DNA of 55,871 nucleotides from assembly GCA_029563035.1 (NCBI GenBank), contig JAKQTP010000108.1, positions 1 through 55,871 of the forward strand, read 5' to 3'. Shown in pieces: positions 40,086-47,624 of this stretch; within the stretch, counting starts at the first letter, position 1; each line of letters opens with the position of its first letter. The DNA comes from an archaeon (GTDB taxonomy: Archaea; Iainarchaeota; Iainarchaeia; CSSED10-239). Position numbers and translations under genes: made by a program. The notes under the pieces were generated by a model, which made no database searches, was not told the origin of the DNA, and was given only the letters and a program-made list of their open reading frames with translations.

Positions 40086-41397
40086 ATACTACCTCTTTTA
40101 ATATTTTTTGAATTACTTCTTTTTTATCTATATGATAGTGAATAAGTTCTGATTGCTCTAAATTATCAATTTTACTAAGAAATCTTTCTCCAATTATTTT
40201 TGCTTCTTCAATTTTATTTAATTCTATAAAAGCAAAAAATAAGAAAAAATCACAGTCAAGACTGTAAAGAGAGTAACTTTCTATTTCTTCTTTTAATTTT
40301 AAGATAGATTCATTATCTCCTAGAGCTGTCAACAATCTTAAACTATAATCTAAAATTTGTAAACTAATATGTTCAGGAAATAAACTTTTTCCATTGTATG
40401 CTTTTGCAAAAATGTTTAAATTTTCAAAACATTGTTCTTCTGTATAATTTAAAACACCACTTAATTTTATTTTTTCTAAATTAGATACTCCAAGTTGATA
40501 TAGAGAGTAGAAATACGAATAGTCACTTACTTCATTTTTAGATTCTTTTTCTTTTATTACATCGATAAGAGAATTCATTGTTTGAATATGACGACCACTT
40601 TTTTTTCTTCTTTTTTCAGTATAACCATAATGTTTTAAATAAAAATTTGAATCTCCCACAGAAATTAAATGTCCAAAAATTTGGTTGTGAACTGGTAGCT
40701 CAAATAAAATATAGTCTTTTCTTATTATTCTTGTATTAGAAAAATTACCAAGCTTATTATCAGGTAAGTGCATCATTTTAAAACATAATGAGTCAAAACT
40801 TTTATTTACAGCATTGTAAATACTTTTTCTTAAAGAAGCATTTACATAATTCTCTACTAAAACTTCATCTGCATCTATTATAAAAATCCACTCATTAGAA
40901 GCATACTTCACAGATTCTCTTCTTGCATTTGAGAAATTAAATGGTTCTTCTATAAAAGAATAAACTTTTTCCGTATACTTAAACGCTATTTCTTTTGTAG
41001 AATCAGAAGAGCCAGTATCTACAACTATAATTTCGTCTACTTGATTTTTTATTGAATTTAAGCATTCTTCAATATAGTCTTCTTCATTTTTTGCAATTAT
41101 ACATGCTGAGATTTTTATGTCTTTTTCTCTAAGTAAATCAGAGTACTTAAGTTTTTGATTAATTAATTTAATAGCTTCATAATTATTTTTGTCTTTGTAA
41201 TATTGTTTCAATCCGCGAAGTACAGAGAATTGAAGATAATTTGCTAAGACATCTATATACAATTTAAAGTGTGTATCTTTGTTTTCTTCTAAGATAGGCA
41301 ATGCTCTCATAATGCCAAGCATATTTTTAGAAGAATTAAATAGCTCTTCTACATTACTTACTTGTTCTTTTTTAATATGAGCATTTTTTATTCTCAT
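40078..41397 (-). CDS. Family 2 glycosyltransferase
   Basis: This protein of 439 residues has a GT-A domain at about 95-190: SACIIAKNEEDYIEECLNSI, EIIVVDTGSSDSTKEIA and the DxD-type metal motif in WIFIIDADEVL. The C-terminal half is helical and may hold TPR-like repeats. It overlaps both the terminase and portal genes, so it is co-transcribed with virion genes. It could glycosylate a virion protein or further modify phage DNA. The sugar and acceptor are unknown. Confidence 0.82.
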   Translation of the reverse strand: MRIKNAHIKKEQVSNVEELFNSSKNMLGIMRALPILEENKDTHFKLYIDVLANYLQFSVLRGLKQYYKDKNNYEAIKLINQKLKYSDLLREKDIKISACIIAKNEEDYIEECLNSIKNQVDEIIVVDTGSSDSTKEIAFKYTEKVYSFIEEPFNFSNARRESVKYASNEWIFIIDADEVLVENYVNASLRKSIYNAVNKSFDSLCFKMMHLPDNKLGNFSNTRIIRKDYILFELPVHNQIFGHLISVGDSNFYLKHYGYTEKRRKKSGRHIQTMNSLIDVIKEKESKNEVSDYSYFYSLYQLGVSNLEKIKLSGVLNYTEEQCFENLNIFAKAYNGKSLFPEHISLQILDYSLRLLTALGDNESILKLKEEIESYSLYSLDCDFFLFFAFIELNKIEEAKIIGERFLSKIDNLEQSELIHYHIDKKEVIQKILKEVVYA

Positions 41398-42947
41398 AAT
41401 CTCCTCAAACTTGGTGTTCTTAATTTGTCTTTGTAATAAGAATAAGCAATTTCTGCATATACGTTAGCATGGAAATAATGGTCAGCACCAACTTCAACAT
41501 ATCTAGGAACACCATCAACAATTGTTCTCATTGGTGCTTTTAATTGATTACAAAATTCTTCATCTACAGTACCAGGAATTTTAATAGTCTTTGTCTTATA
41601 TCTTCCAACAATAGCATCGCAAATAGAAGTTCTATCTGCAGTAACAAATTGAGAGTCTTCATTTTCTGTAAAGTTAAGTTCTGCTTTTGAATTATCTACA
41701 TAGCGACATAGAAAAACTTTACAATTCTTTTTTAAAGACTCTTGCAATTCTCTAGCTTTTCTAGTTTCTGGCATCGCATCAATAACAGCAACAGTAATTC
41801 CAGACTGTAAAATTATTCTTTCTACTTCAGCAAAGTCTCTATACTTTTGAACTTTGCAAATATTTCCAAAAGAATCGTAAAAAATAACGTGTAAATAACT
41901 TCCAACGTCAATACCACAAACTTGAGGTAATTTAACTTCTTCAAATTTAGCAGCTTCTAAGTCTTCATGTAAAAGTTTGTCACCCTCACAAACATAAGGC
42001 AATCCTAACTTGCTATTGTAAAAATTTTCTTTTACTGTCGCTGAAAATTTTGTTTTTTCAAATTTATCCATTAAATCGTCTGCAGAAACAGTAGGACTTA
42101 ACGTTTGAGAAATATGATAACCCGGAACTTTAGACTTAGCTAAAGCTTTCCACTGTCCAAAATTTCTATTAAGCTCTGTTTTACATTTTTTGCAACCATA
42201 AAAATAAGATTCTTTTTCATGGTTTAAAAATATATTTTCAAAAAAATCTACTGGTTGCTCTAAACCGCATTTTGAGCATTTTACAAAAAATTCTCTTTGG
42301 TCTGATTGTAAAAATGCTGAGTGTATGTTCATTTCAGGAAGCAAAGGTGTAGATAATTTCAAAATCCACTTATACTCACTTGCATCTAATCTATCTAATG
42401 CAAGTTCTACTGAACGTTCTGGCATTAAAGAATATTCATCTATGACAAGAAAATCTACTGGAGTTGAGCGAAGTCCAGATTCAGAATTTGCTCCACGAAC
42501 AAATAAATTTCTTTCACCCGTTCTTTTGTGCCCTATATTTGAAACATCATTGAACAAATTAGAAAGTCTTTCAGAATTTTCTATAGCTGGGTTGAATCTC
42601 CCAGATGAAAAATTACTAGCATCTCCACCCCCTGGAAGAAGATACATAACGTCACCTATGTTGTCTACTACATACAAACCAAGATTCACAGCAAGCTCAG
42701 AAACTCCAAGCTGCGCACCTTTCATTATTACAACTTCTTTTTTAACTTTTTCATTTATAAAATGAGAATAGATTTCACGAAGAAACTCTCTACCTTTTAA
42801 TGTATAAGGCTTACCTTCTATTATTCTATTTTTAAAAGCCCAGCCAAGAGAACTTACTGAATCAATTAGCTTCGAGGCATTCTTGATATGATTCAACAAG
42901 TTCTCTGAACTTAGGGTTTCTAAGGAGTTCATTTTTGATTTTTTCAT
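41394..42947 (-). CDS. Terminase large subunit
   Basis: This 517-residue protein has an ATPase with motif VVIMKGAQLGVSELA (deviant Walker A), Walker B VDFLVIDEYS, a zinc-ribbon pair (CSKCG and CKKCK) as in GpA-like terminases, and a C-terminal RNase H-fold nuclease starting VCGIDVGSYLHVIFYDS. It cuts concatemeric DNA and pumps it into the prohead through the portal. Confidence 0.88.
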   Translation of the reverse strand: MKKSKMNSLETLSSENLLNHIKNASKLIDSVSSLGWAFKNRIIEGKPYTLKGREFLREIYSHFINEKVKKEVVIMKGAQLGVSELAVNLGLYVVDNIGDVMYLLPGGGDASNFSSGRFNPAIENSERLSNLFNDVSNIGHKRTGERNLFVRGANSESGLRSTPVDFLVIDEYSLMPERSVELALDRLDASEYKWILKLSTPLLPEMNIHSAFLQSDQREFFVKCSKCGLEQPVDFFENIFLNHEKESYFYGCKKCKTELNRNFGQWKALAKSKVPGYHISQTLSPTVSADDLMDKFEKTKFSATVKENFYNSKLGLPYVCEGDKLLHEDLEAAKFEEVKLPQVCGIDVGSYLHVIFYDSFGNICKVQKYRDFAEVERIILQSGITVAVIDAMPETRKARELQESLKKNCKVFLCRYVDNSKAELNFTENEDSQFVTADRTSICDAIVGRYKTKTIKIPGTVDEEFCNQLKAPMRTIVDGVPRYVEVGADHYFHANVYAEIAYSYYKDKLRTPSLRRL

Positions 42948-43344
42948 CTTTTAATAAGTCACCAGATTTTTCTGGGTTCTCTGGATTTTGTAAAGGTTGT
43001 TGTTTTCCAGTTGGTAAATAACGTAATAATATTTCAATAGCTTTAAGCTTCTCTTTTGGCATAGAAGAACCAGTAGCAATTGAATAAAGTTCTTTGAAAA
43101 GTTTATTTCTCTGAGATTCGTAATCTCCAACACTCGAAGCAGCAACTTTTGCGATGAAAGTTTTAACAATTTGATTTTGTAATAATTCTTGTCCTTCTTC
43201 AAAATGTTCGGTAAAACTAAGTCTTCTAAGAGCTTCTTCTTCATTGTAATCAATAACATAAGATTGCGCAAAAGCTTTATAAAAGTCATAGATAGTAGAA
43301 TAAGCTATTCCTCCCTTTATTACTTTTGCATCATTCAATTCCAT
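42862..43344 (-). CDS. Terminase small subunit
   Basis: This protein of 160 residues lies immediately upstream of the large terminase gene with an 86-base overlap. Helical N-terminus (YSTIYDFYKAFAQSY) suitable for DNA recognition, then a helical oligomerisation region. ATG at 43344 lies nine bases after GAAAGAG; an ATG at 43353 is too close to that SD. It is the first gene of the ~20-kb late operon. Confidence 0.7.
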   Translation of the reverse strand: MELNDAKVIKGGIAYSTIYDFYKAFAQSYVIDYNEEEALRRLSFTEHFEEGQELLQNQIVKTFIAKVAASSVGDYESQRNKLFKELYSIATGSSMPKEKLKAIEILLRYLPTGKQQPLQNPENPEKSGDLLKDEKIKNELLRNPKFRELVESYQECLEAN

Positions 43345-43369
43345 ATATATCATCTCTTTCCATATAATT

Positions 43370-43397
43370 ATTATTGCAACTATTTATATAAAATGTC
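43370..43397 (-). promoter_or_regulatory. CAATAAT-class promoter of the late operon
   Basis: On the minus strand GACA (43397-43394), 16 bases, GCAATAAT (43377-43370). I see no other member of either class on the minus strand between here and 22895, so it may drive the entire virion and lysis block. Confidence 0.7.
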
Positions 43398-43455
43398 TAA
43401 AAAAGTTATAAAAAAATGTAATTTATGATACTTTTGTATAACTATAAAAATAAGC

Positions 43456-43484
43456 ATAAAAACGCGTAGTTTTTATAACTACGC
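43456..43484 (-). terminator. Intrinsic terminator upstream of late operon
   Basis: On the minus strand GCGTAGTT and AACTACGC form an 8-bp stem (43464-43484), followed by GTTTTTATG. It would end the ThyX message before the terminase promoter. Confidence 0.75.
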
Positions 43485-43509
43485 TGATAAAATTTAAAAA
43501 CTATTAAAT

Positions 43510-43716
43510 TTATTTAGTTGATGATGATATTATATTCAATTGAAAAAATAAAAAAGAAAAAGTAATGTAAAAAATAATCCCTACTTTTTTTCTATCTTCT
43601 TTATCAAACCATCCAATTGAAATAGTGGGAACCAAGAATAGTTCTTTTTGATAAAATTTTAAGTTAGTATTTTCTAATCGTCTAATAGAGTTACTAAAGT
43701 TAAGATAAAAATTCAT
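43510..43716 (-). CDS. Small membrane protein, unknown
   Basis: This encodes 68 residues with the ATG at 43716 after GGAGGG. N-terminus polar, C-terminus with one hydrophobic helix (VGIIFYITFSFLFFQL). It overlaps the ThyX 3' end by 17 bases. No family recognised. Confidence 0.5.
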   Translation of the reverse strand: MNFYLNFSNSIRRLENTNLKFYQKELFLVPTISIGWFDKEDRKKVGIIFYITFSFLFFQLNIISSSTK

Positions 43717-44359
43717 TTTGTTCCCTCCCACAAAGTATTTCGTTATTAAAGTATTCTGAGTTAAAAATTATTGGGTAATATGCTTTTAATTGAGAAACCA
43801 TTTCACGAATTAAATGCTGCATTTGTGGGTGAGCTTGTTTTGAAACGCGTAATTTTACTATATGAAAAATTTGGCGCAAATTAGCTGTCATAAAAAGTTC
43901 TGTCTTTAATGAATTTGGTAAAACACTTCTTGACCATTGCGGAGACATTCCAGAGTTTATAAGTTCTTTGTAAACAAATTCACTTTGTTTTATCATTTGA
44001 AAAAATAACTCTACTTGTTCTTCTTTCCCTTCAGTAAAAGTAAATGGAGATATGAATTCTATATCTTTATTGTTATAATTGCAAAACCTAGTAGATTCTT
44101 GAGTAAAACTTGCTATTCTATGTCTAACTAATTCGTGAGAAATTCCTCTATCTGTCGTAATTTTAAAAGTAAAAGAAATATGCTCAAACACAGAAAGATG
44201 CTGTTTTTGTAAAAGCATATTTATAAAATCTTTGTAAGATTCTTTTGAAATTCTACCAAAACTTAAATACGCAACTCTACCACAATACTCTATCATTTTA
44301 CAAATATCTTCTTCTTTTATTTTAGTAATTAATTCGCATTTTTGTTCTACTATTTTCAT
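43700..44359 (-). CDS. thyX: Flavin-dependent thymidylate synthase ThyX
   Basis: This 219-residue protein has the defining ThyX motif RHRIASFTQESTRF (RHRxxSxxxxSxR) and a C-terminal LRVSKQAHPQMQHLIREM. It makes dTMP from dUMP with FADH2 and methylene-tetrahydrofolate. It works with the dCMP deaminase and dUTPase, and its presence frees the ThyA-fold protein at 12166 for hydroxymethylation of dCMP. It is transcribed leftward, away from the other nucleotide genes. Confidence 0.92.
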   Translation of the reverse strand: MKIVEQKCELITKIKEEDICKMIEYCGRVAYLSFGRISKESYKDFINMLLQKQHLSVFEHISFTFKITTDRGISHELVRHRIASFTQESTRFCNYNNKDIEFISPFTFTEGKEEQVELFFQMIKQSEFVYKELINSGMSPQWSRSVLPNSLKTELFMTANLRQIFHIVKLRVSKQAHPQMQHLIREMVSQLKAYYPIIFNSEYFNNEILCGREQNEFLS

Positions 44360-44386
44360 AAATAACCACCTTTCTATAAAGTAAAA

Positions 44387-44411
44387 AAGAGAAGAATTTC
44401 TTCTTCTCTAA
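44387..44411 (-). terminator. Intrinsic terminator after basic protein gene
   Basis: AGAGAAGAA and TTCTTCTCT pair over a short loop, with A/T runs on both sides, so it could work in either direction. On the minus strand it ends the basic protein message before the ThyX gene. Confidence 0.7.
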
Positions 44412-44431
44412 AAAATAATAAGAACAGTTTC

Positions 44432-44965
44432 TTAATCCAAAATTGTCAAAGATTCTGGAATTTCGACTTCTGGAACTTCTGTTTTTAGCTCTACTGTCTC
44501 AACTTTTTGTAATTTTTCTTTTTTTACTCTAACTCTTTTTTCTTTTACAGGTTTTTCTTTGACCTGAGCAGTAACAACTTTTTCTTTTTTCACTCTGGGC
44601 AATTTCTTTTCTCGTGTCTTAAGCTTTTCAGCTCTTTCTTTTTTCTTTGCTAAAGCAATTGCTTTCTTTTCAGCTTTTTTTGCATTAGCAGCAGCCTTAG
44701 CTTCAGATTTCTTTTTTGCTATCTCTGCTTTTTTCTCAGCCATAGCTTTTTTCTTAGCTTCTGCAATTTCTTTCTTGAAAGCAGTAACCTCAGCTTTAGT
44801 AGGCTTATAATCTAACCAACTAAAACAATTTTTAGACTTTGCTAACTCTTTAAGACCTGCTACACCTCGTTTTGCAGCTAATTTAATTTCTGCAAGTTCA
44901 CCTCTTAACTCTCGATTCTCATTTAGCAGTTTTTCATACTCCTTTTTAGATACCAATCCAAACAT
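44432..44965 (-). CDS. Lysine/alanine-rich histone H1-like protein
   Basis: This protein of 177 residues has an N-terminal helical part (SKKEYEKLLNENRELRGEL) and a long Lys/Ala/Glu-rich helix (AEKKAEIAKKKSEAKAAANA and similar), then basic repeats with KEKPVKEKRVRVKKEK. Composition resembles histone H1 tails and would bind DNA or RNA electrostatically. Divergent from the early block and under its own CAATAAT-class promoter. Possible role in DNA condensation; not recognised as a specific family. Confidence 0.6.
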   Translation of the reverse strand: MFGLVSKKEYEKLLNENRELRGELAEIKLAAKRGVAGLKELAKSKNCFSWLDYKPTKAEVTAFKKEIAEAKKKAMAEKKAEIAKKKSEAKAAANAKKAEKKAIALAKKKERAEKLKTREKKLPRVKKEKVVTAQVKEKPVKEKRVRVKKEKLQKVETVELKTEVPEVEIPESLTILD

Positions 44966-44992
44966 ATTGTTCTCCTTTCTATATTTTATATT

Positions 44993-45020
44993 ATTATTGT
45001 TTCAAACTTTAATTTTTGTC
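44993..45020 (-). promoter_or_regulatory. CAATAAT-class promoter for basic protein and ThyX
   Basis: On the minus strand TTGACA (GACA at 45020-45017), 16 bases, ACAATAAT (45000-44993). It is back to back with early promoter 2 on the plus strand, about 30 bases away, so the two classes meet at the divergent region. Confidence 0.7.
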
Positions 45021-45052
45021 AAGTTTTTTTTTCATAAAAATGCATTTTTTCC

Positions 45053-45080
45053 TGTACATTTCTTGTGCATATGGTATAAT
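45053..45080 (+). promoter_or_regulatory. Early promoter copy 2
   Basis: TGTACA (45053-45058), 16-base spacer, TATAAT (45075-45080), with the T-rich run TTTTTTCC before it. First promoter of the plus-strand early block. Confidence 0.85.
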
Positions 45081-45090
45081 CAATTCATAA

Positions 45091-45112
45091 AGGAAGGAAT
45101 GGTTCCTCTCCT
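45091..45112 (+). promoter_or_regulatory. 5' leader hairpin of early promoter 2
   Basis: AGGA and AGGAA pair with TTCCT and TCCT around a three-base loop, with one bulged C. It sits directly upstream of the AAAGGCGG SD, like the other early leaders. Confidence 0.65.
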
Positions 45113-45135
45113 AAAAAACGAAAGGCGGAAACCAA

Positions 45136-45516
45136 ATGAAAAACTTGAGAAAAGAAATCAGACAAAACGAGTTCATCAAAAAAGCTATGAGAAAATTGGT
45201 AGAAGAATTTGGAAACAATTCTTTTTACCGATTCTTTGAAGACGATGACTGTGTAGTGGGAAAAGAAATTTATGGAACTCAATCAGAGTATATTTCTTAC
45301 TTTGGTACAAGAGAAGTAGATTTAAAAAATAACGTGGATGTTATGTTCTTTGTAAAAAGCATGGCTTCATCAATAACAATAACTTTTGATTATATAACAA
45401 AAGATGTTCTGTTTGAAGAAGAATTCAAATACATTCATGCTAATTCAGGAAAAAATAGTTACACGGCAAGAATAATATACCACGCTAACACAAACACAAT
45501 TGAAAGAATGTCATAA
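45136..45516 (+). CDS. Early protein, unknown
   Basis: This encodes 126 residues starting MKNLRKEIRQNEFIKKAMRK. A basic N-terminal helix is followed by an alternating beta-rich region (VDVMFFVKSMASSITITFDY). First gene of the early block, with early promoter 2, a leader hairpin and an AAAGGCGG SD; ends at a strong terminator. Expression as one of the first phage proteins suggests host takeover or defence inhibition, without direct evidence. Confidence 0.6.
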   Translation: MKNLRKEIRQNEFIKKAMRKLVEEFGNNSFYRFFEDDDCVVGKEIYGTQSEYISYFGTREVDLKNNVDVMFFVKSMASSITITFDYITKDVLFEEEFKYIHANSGKNSYTARIIYHANTNTIERMS

Positions 45517-45520
45517 ATAA

Positions 45521-45545
45521 GGAAGCTTCGGCTTCCTATTTTCTA
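45521..45545 (+). terminator. Intrinsic terminator with TTCG tetraloop
   Basis: GGAAGC (45521-45526), TTCG, GCTTCC (45531-45536), then TATTTTCT. A classic stable terminator hairpin. Confidence 0.85.
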
Positions 45546-45575
45546 GACAAGTGATGAACTTAGTAGCAATAATAA
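45546..45575 (+). promoter_or_regulatory. CAATAAT-class promoter
   Basis: GACA (45546-45549), 16 bases, GCAATAAT (45566-45573). It directly follows the terminator; the next ATG is at 45596. Confidence 0.7.
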
Positions 45576-45595
45576 AATAAAGAAAGGCGGAAAAT

Positions 45596-45799
45596 ATGTA
45601 CTCATCAAAAAATTTCAAAACTAAAAAAGCATTTAAAGAAGCTGTTGCTAATGGTGAACAAATTACTCTATATTCTCCTGGTATAGGAATACCAAAAGAA
45701 AATGGAACTGAATGCGTAGAAGGTCCTTGGTACCCTGCTCCGCACTCTTGGTATGCCACAGTAGTTGTTGAAAATTATATTGTCAAGTCTGTAAAATAA
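45596..45799 (+). CDS. Conserved small phage protein
   Basis: This 67-residue protein contains KTKKAFKEAVANGEQITLYSPG, GTECVEGPWYPAPHSWYATV and a C-terminal NYIVKSVK. This order (helix, YSPG, VEGPxYPxPHxWYA) is a widespread small phage protein of unknown function. The SD is AGAAAGGCGG. Confidence 0.7.
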   Translation: MYSSKNFKTKKAFKEAVANGEQITLYSPGIGIPKENGTECVEGPWYPAPHSWYATVVVENYIVKSVK

Positions 45800-45814
45800 G
45801 AAAGGAAATAAAGA

Positions 45815-46012
45815 ATGAATACTTTAAATAGATACATAAAAGAATATTATGAAAGTATACTAGGAAAAAATATTTCTGCAATAAAATTAAGCGGTGAAAT
45901 AGTAGTAGGTGTAGTTACACGAGTAGACCATGTAGCAGTTACGATAGAACGTGAAGATTTTAAAGATTGCTTTTACTTTGCTAATTTTTGTTGTATAAGT
46001 ATTATTAATTGA
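45815..46012 (+). CDS. Small beta-barrel-like protein, possibly Sm-like
   Basis: This encodes 65 residues. After a short helix, GKNISAIKLSGEIVVGVVTRVDHVAVTIERED has the strand lengths and glycine spacing of an Sm/LSm or SH3-like barrel. Hfq-type RNA chaperones have this order, but the Hfq Sm2 signature is absent, so this is only a structural resemblance. It lies 1.4 kb from the phage RNA cluster. Confidence 0.5.
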   Translation: MNTLNRYIKEYYESILGKNISAIKLSGEIVVGVVTRVDHVAVTIEREDFKDCFYFANFCCISIIN

Positions 46013-46025
46013 AAGGAGAAAAAAT

Positions 46026-46625
46026 ATGAGGCTTTTTAAAATCGAGTGGTCAAATCAAATTATTTCTAAAGAAGAGTTTGAAAACTTAAAATCCTGTTTT
46101 GTAATTGGAAAAAAGTATTTTAAAGAAAGAACAGCTAATGATTTTTGGGTCAGTAAAGAAGACGCAGAAAAAGTAGGAAAAACTGTAGAAGAACTGAAAG
46201 TAGAAGAATACAATGCAGCTTTTAAAAAGCAAAATAAATCTATAGATACTGACATTATGATTGACTATTGCTATGGTTCTAATGAGTGTTTAGTAAATGA
46301 TGATTTCTTAGATGTCGTTAAGGAATTAGAATTTAAAATTTTAGAAGTTCAACATACAAATACTAAAGAATATGATAATGGAGATTTGTATGGTGCAATT
46401 CAAGACTTAATAAGATTAGATGCTACAAACGAAGCAAGAAGACTAGCAAACGAAAAATGTAAAGTGCACATTGGGGGAAATAAACTTATGGAAATTACAA
46501 AAGTAAAAGTTGAAGTGAATTGTTGCACAGATTATTTACAATCTCAATTAGATGAGGGTTGGAGAATTATTGCTGTATCTGTTCAACCAGATGGAAGGAG
46601 ACCAGACTATGTCCTTGGAAAATAA
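46026..46625 (+). CDS. Hypothetical protein
   Basis: This protein of 199 residues is helical and charged for most of its length. The C-terminus, TDYLQSQLDEGWRIIAVSVQ followed by DGRRPDYVLGK, resembles the small 'LNxLGxEGWELV' domains (DUF1737/DUF4177-like). Overlaps the next gene by 17 bases. Function unknown. Confidence 0.55.
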   Translation: MRLFKIEWSNQIISKEEFENLKSCFVIGKKYFKERTANDFWVSKEDAEKVGKTVEELKVEEYNAAFKKQNKSIDTDIMIDYCYGSNECLVNDDFLDVVKELEFKILEVQHTNTKEYDNGDLYGAIQDLIRLDATNEARRLANEKCKVHIGGNKLMEITKVKVEVNCCTDYLQSQLDEGWRIIAVSVQPDGRRPDYVLGK

Positions 46626-46953
46626 GCCTCTTATGATTACTAAATTTAATTTCGCAAATGTCCACAAAGGATTCTGTCCAAAATGTTTTGGTTCTGTCAC
46701 TGAAATAAACAATAGATTTTGCGGAAGTTGTGGATTAGAATTAAACTGGGGTTATATTGGAGGAACAAAATTTATTCCAACATCAGGCATACAGAAAAAT
46801 TTAGAAGAAAAAGATATAATAGTTCTTATAATGAGAAATGAAATCATCTCTCCAGTAGAAAAAGAAACTATTTTTAGATGTGCTAAATGTGAAACGCTTG
46901 TGAATAGAAATGATAGATTTTGTAAATTTTGTGGACAAAGAATGGATTTTTAA
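46609..46953 (+). CDS. Double zinc-ribbon protein
   Basis: This 114-residue protein has two zinc ribbons: CPKCFGSV with CGSCG near the N-terminus, and CAKCETLV with CKFCGQR at the C-terminus. Such proteins bind nucleic acid or protein partners. The ATG at 46609 follows AAGGAG within the end of the preceding gene. Confidence 0.65.
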   Translation: MSLENKPLMITKFNFANVHKGFCPKCFGSVTEINNRFCGSCGLELNWGYIGGTKFIPTSGIQKNLEEKDIIVLIMRNEIISPVEKETIFRCAKCETLVNRNDRFCKFCGQRMDF

Positions 46954-46962
46954 CAATAATAC
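46934..46962 (+). promoter_or_regulatory. CAATAAT-class promoter
   Basis: GACA (46934-46937), 15 bases (one shorter than the rest), ACAATAAT (46953-46960). The next ATG is at 46984. Confidence 0.6.
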
Positions 46963-46983
46963 TAAAAACGAAAGGAGATTCTT

Positions 46984-47184
46984 ATGGAAGAATTGAAAGA
47001 GCTGGTAGTAAAATTGGAGGCACTAGTAGGAGTTATTAAAAGTGACATTGGAAGATTTGAAAATGAAAATGTCAAAGCAGGTATTAGCATTCGAAAAAAT
47101 CTTCAGGAAGTTCGTATGGCTGCTGGAGAGGCAAGAAAGATTGCTACAGATAAGATAAAAGAGCTTAAATCGTCTATCGATTAG
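46984..47184 (+). CDS. Histone H1-like (Hc1-like) protein
   Basis: This protein of 66 residues matches the small bacterial H1-like family: LKELVVKLEALVGVIKSDI, then VKAGISIRKNLQEVRMAAGEA and RKIATDKIKEL. Members in chlamydiae and Bacteroidetes bind DNA non-specifically and are found in some gut phages. It may compact or protect phage DNA. SD AAAGGAG. Confidence 0.65.
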   Translation: MEELKELVVKLEALVGVIKSDIGRFENENVKAGISIRKNLQEVRMAAGEARKIATDKIKELKSSID

Positions 47185-47204
47185 CAAAATAAAAGGAGCT
47201 AAAT

Positions 47205-47450
47205 ATGAGAATGGTTGGAGAATTTGTACAAGGAAACTATTCAGATTCTATACACTATAAAAAATTTAGCTCCTTTATTTTAAAAGAAACTTCTATTTCA
47301 GTATTATTGAAATTTAAAAAACCACAATGGATTCCAAAATCTCGTATTGCTATTTGGAAAAATGAGACTGGTGGATGTTTTGTTTTCATTCCGATTGATA
47401 TAGTAAAAAACAAAAATCTTTTGGACAATTCAATCAAAATAGCACAATAA
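47205..47450 (+). CDS. Hypothetical phage protein
   Basis: This encodes 81 residues. Beta-rich, with YKKFSSFILKETSISVLLKF and PKSRIAIWKN, then FIPIDIVKNKNL. Small proteins with this IxIPxWxxxK-like pattern are common in phage early regions. No function known. SD AAAGGAGC. Confidence 0.55.
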   Translation: MRMVGEFVQGNYSDSIHYKKFSSFILKETSISVLLKFKKPQWIPKSRIAIWKNETGGCFVFIPIDIVKNKNLLDNSIKIAQ

Positions 47451-47451
47451 T
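47424..47451 (+). promoter_or_regulatory. CAATAAT-class promoter of the RNA cluster
   Basis: GACA (47424-47427), 16 bases, ACAATAAT (47444-47451), overlapping the preceding gene's 3' end. No convincing gene follows; the transcript would carry the tRNA and hairpins and stop at about 47862. Confidence 0.65.
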
Positions 47452-47466
47452 ATTATTCTATGGAAG

Positions 47467-47549
47467 GAGAGGGGAAAATATAATGAGAAATCAATATAAA
47501 GATAATAGCCGTATAAAAATCCTGGGACTTAACCCCTCTCAGTCTCAGG
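47467..47549 (+). ncRNA. Leader hairpin with C-rich loop complementary to upstream G-rich SD
   Basis: CCTGGGAC (47521-47528) pairs with GTCTCAGG (47542-47549) with one G-U. The loop contains CCCCTCTC (47533-47540), perfectly complementary to GAGAGGGG (47467-47474) just upstream, giving a possible pseudoknot or mutually exclusive pairing. It precedes the tRNA by three bases. Confidence 0.55.
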
Positions 47550-47552
47550 TAC

Positions 47553-47623
47553 GCGCTCGTAGCCAAGTGGTAAAGGCAATGGATTTTCAGTCCGTCATCG
47601 AGAGTTCGATCCTCTCCGAGTGC
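47553..47623 (+). tRNA. tRNA-Glu (anticodon TTC)
   Basis: A complete cloverleaf of 71 nt: acceptor GCGCTCG/CGAGTGC (one G-U), D arm GCC/GGC with GTGGTA in the loop, anticodon stem ATGGA/TCCGT with loop TTTTCAG, and T arm GAGAG/CTCTC with loop TTCGATC. Bases 34-36 are TTC, reading GAA, a frequent codon in these Glu-rich, AT-rich genes. CCA is not encoded. The body looks as much like a glutamine as a glutamate tRNA. Confidence 0.85.
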
Positions 47624-47624
47624 T

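Noticed and set aside
42325..42765. Plus-strand open frame of 146 codons within the terminase gene
   Set aside because: It is antisense to conserved ATPase motifs of the terminase.
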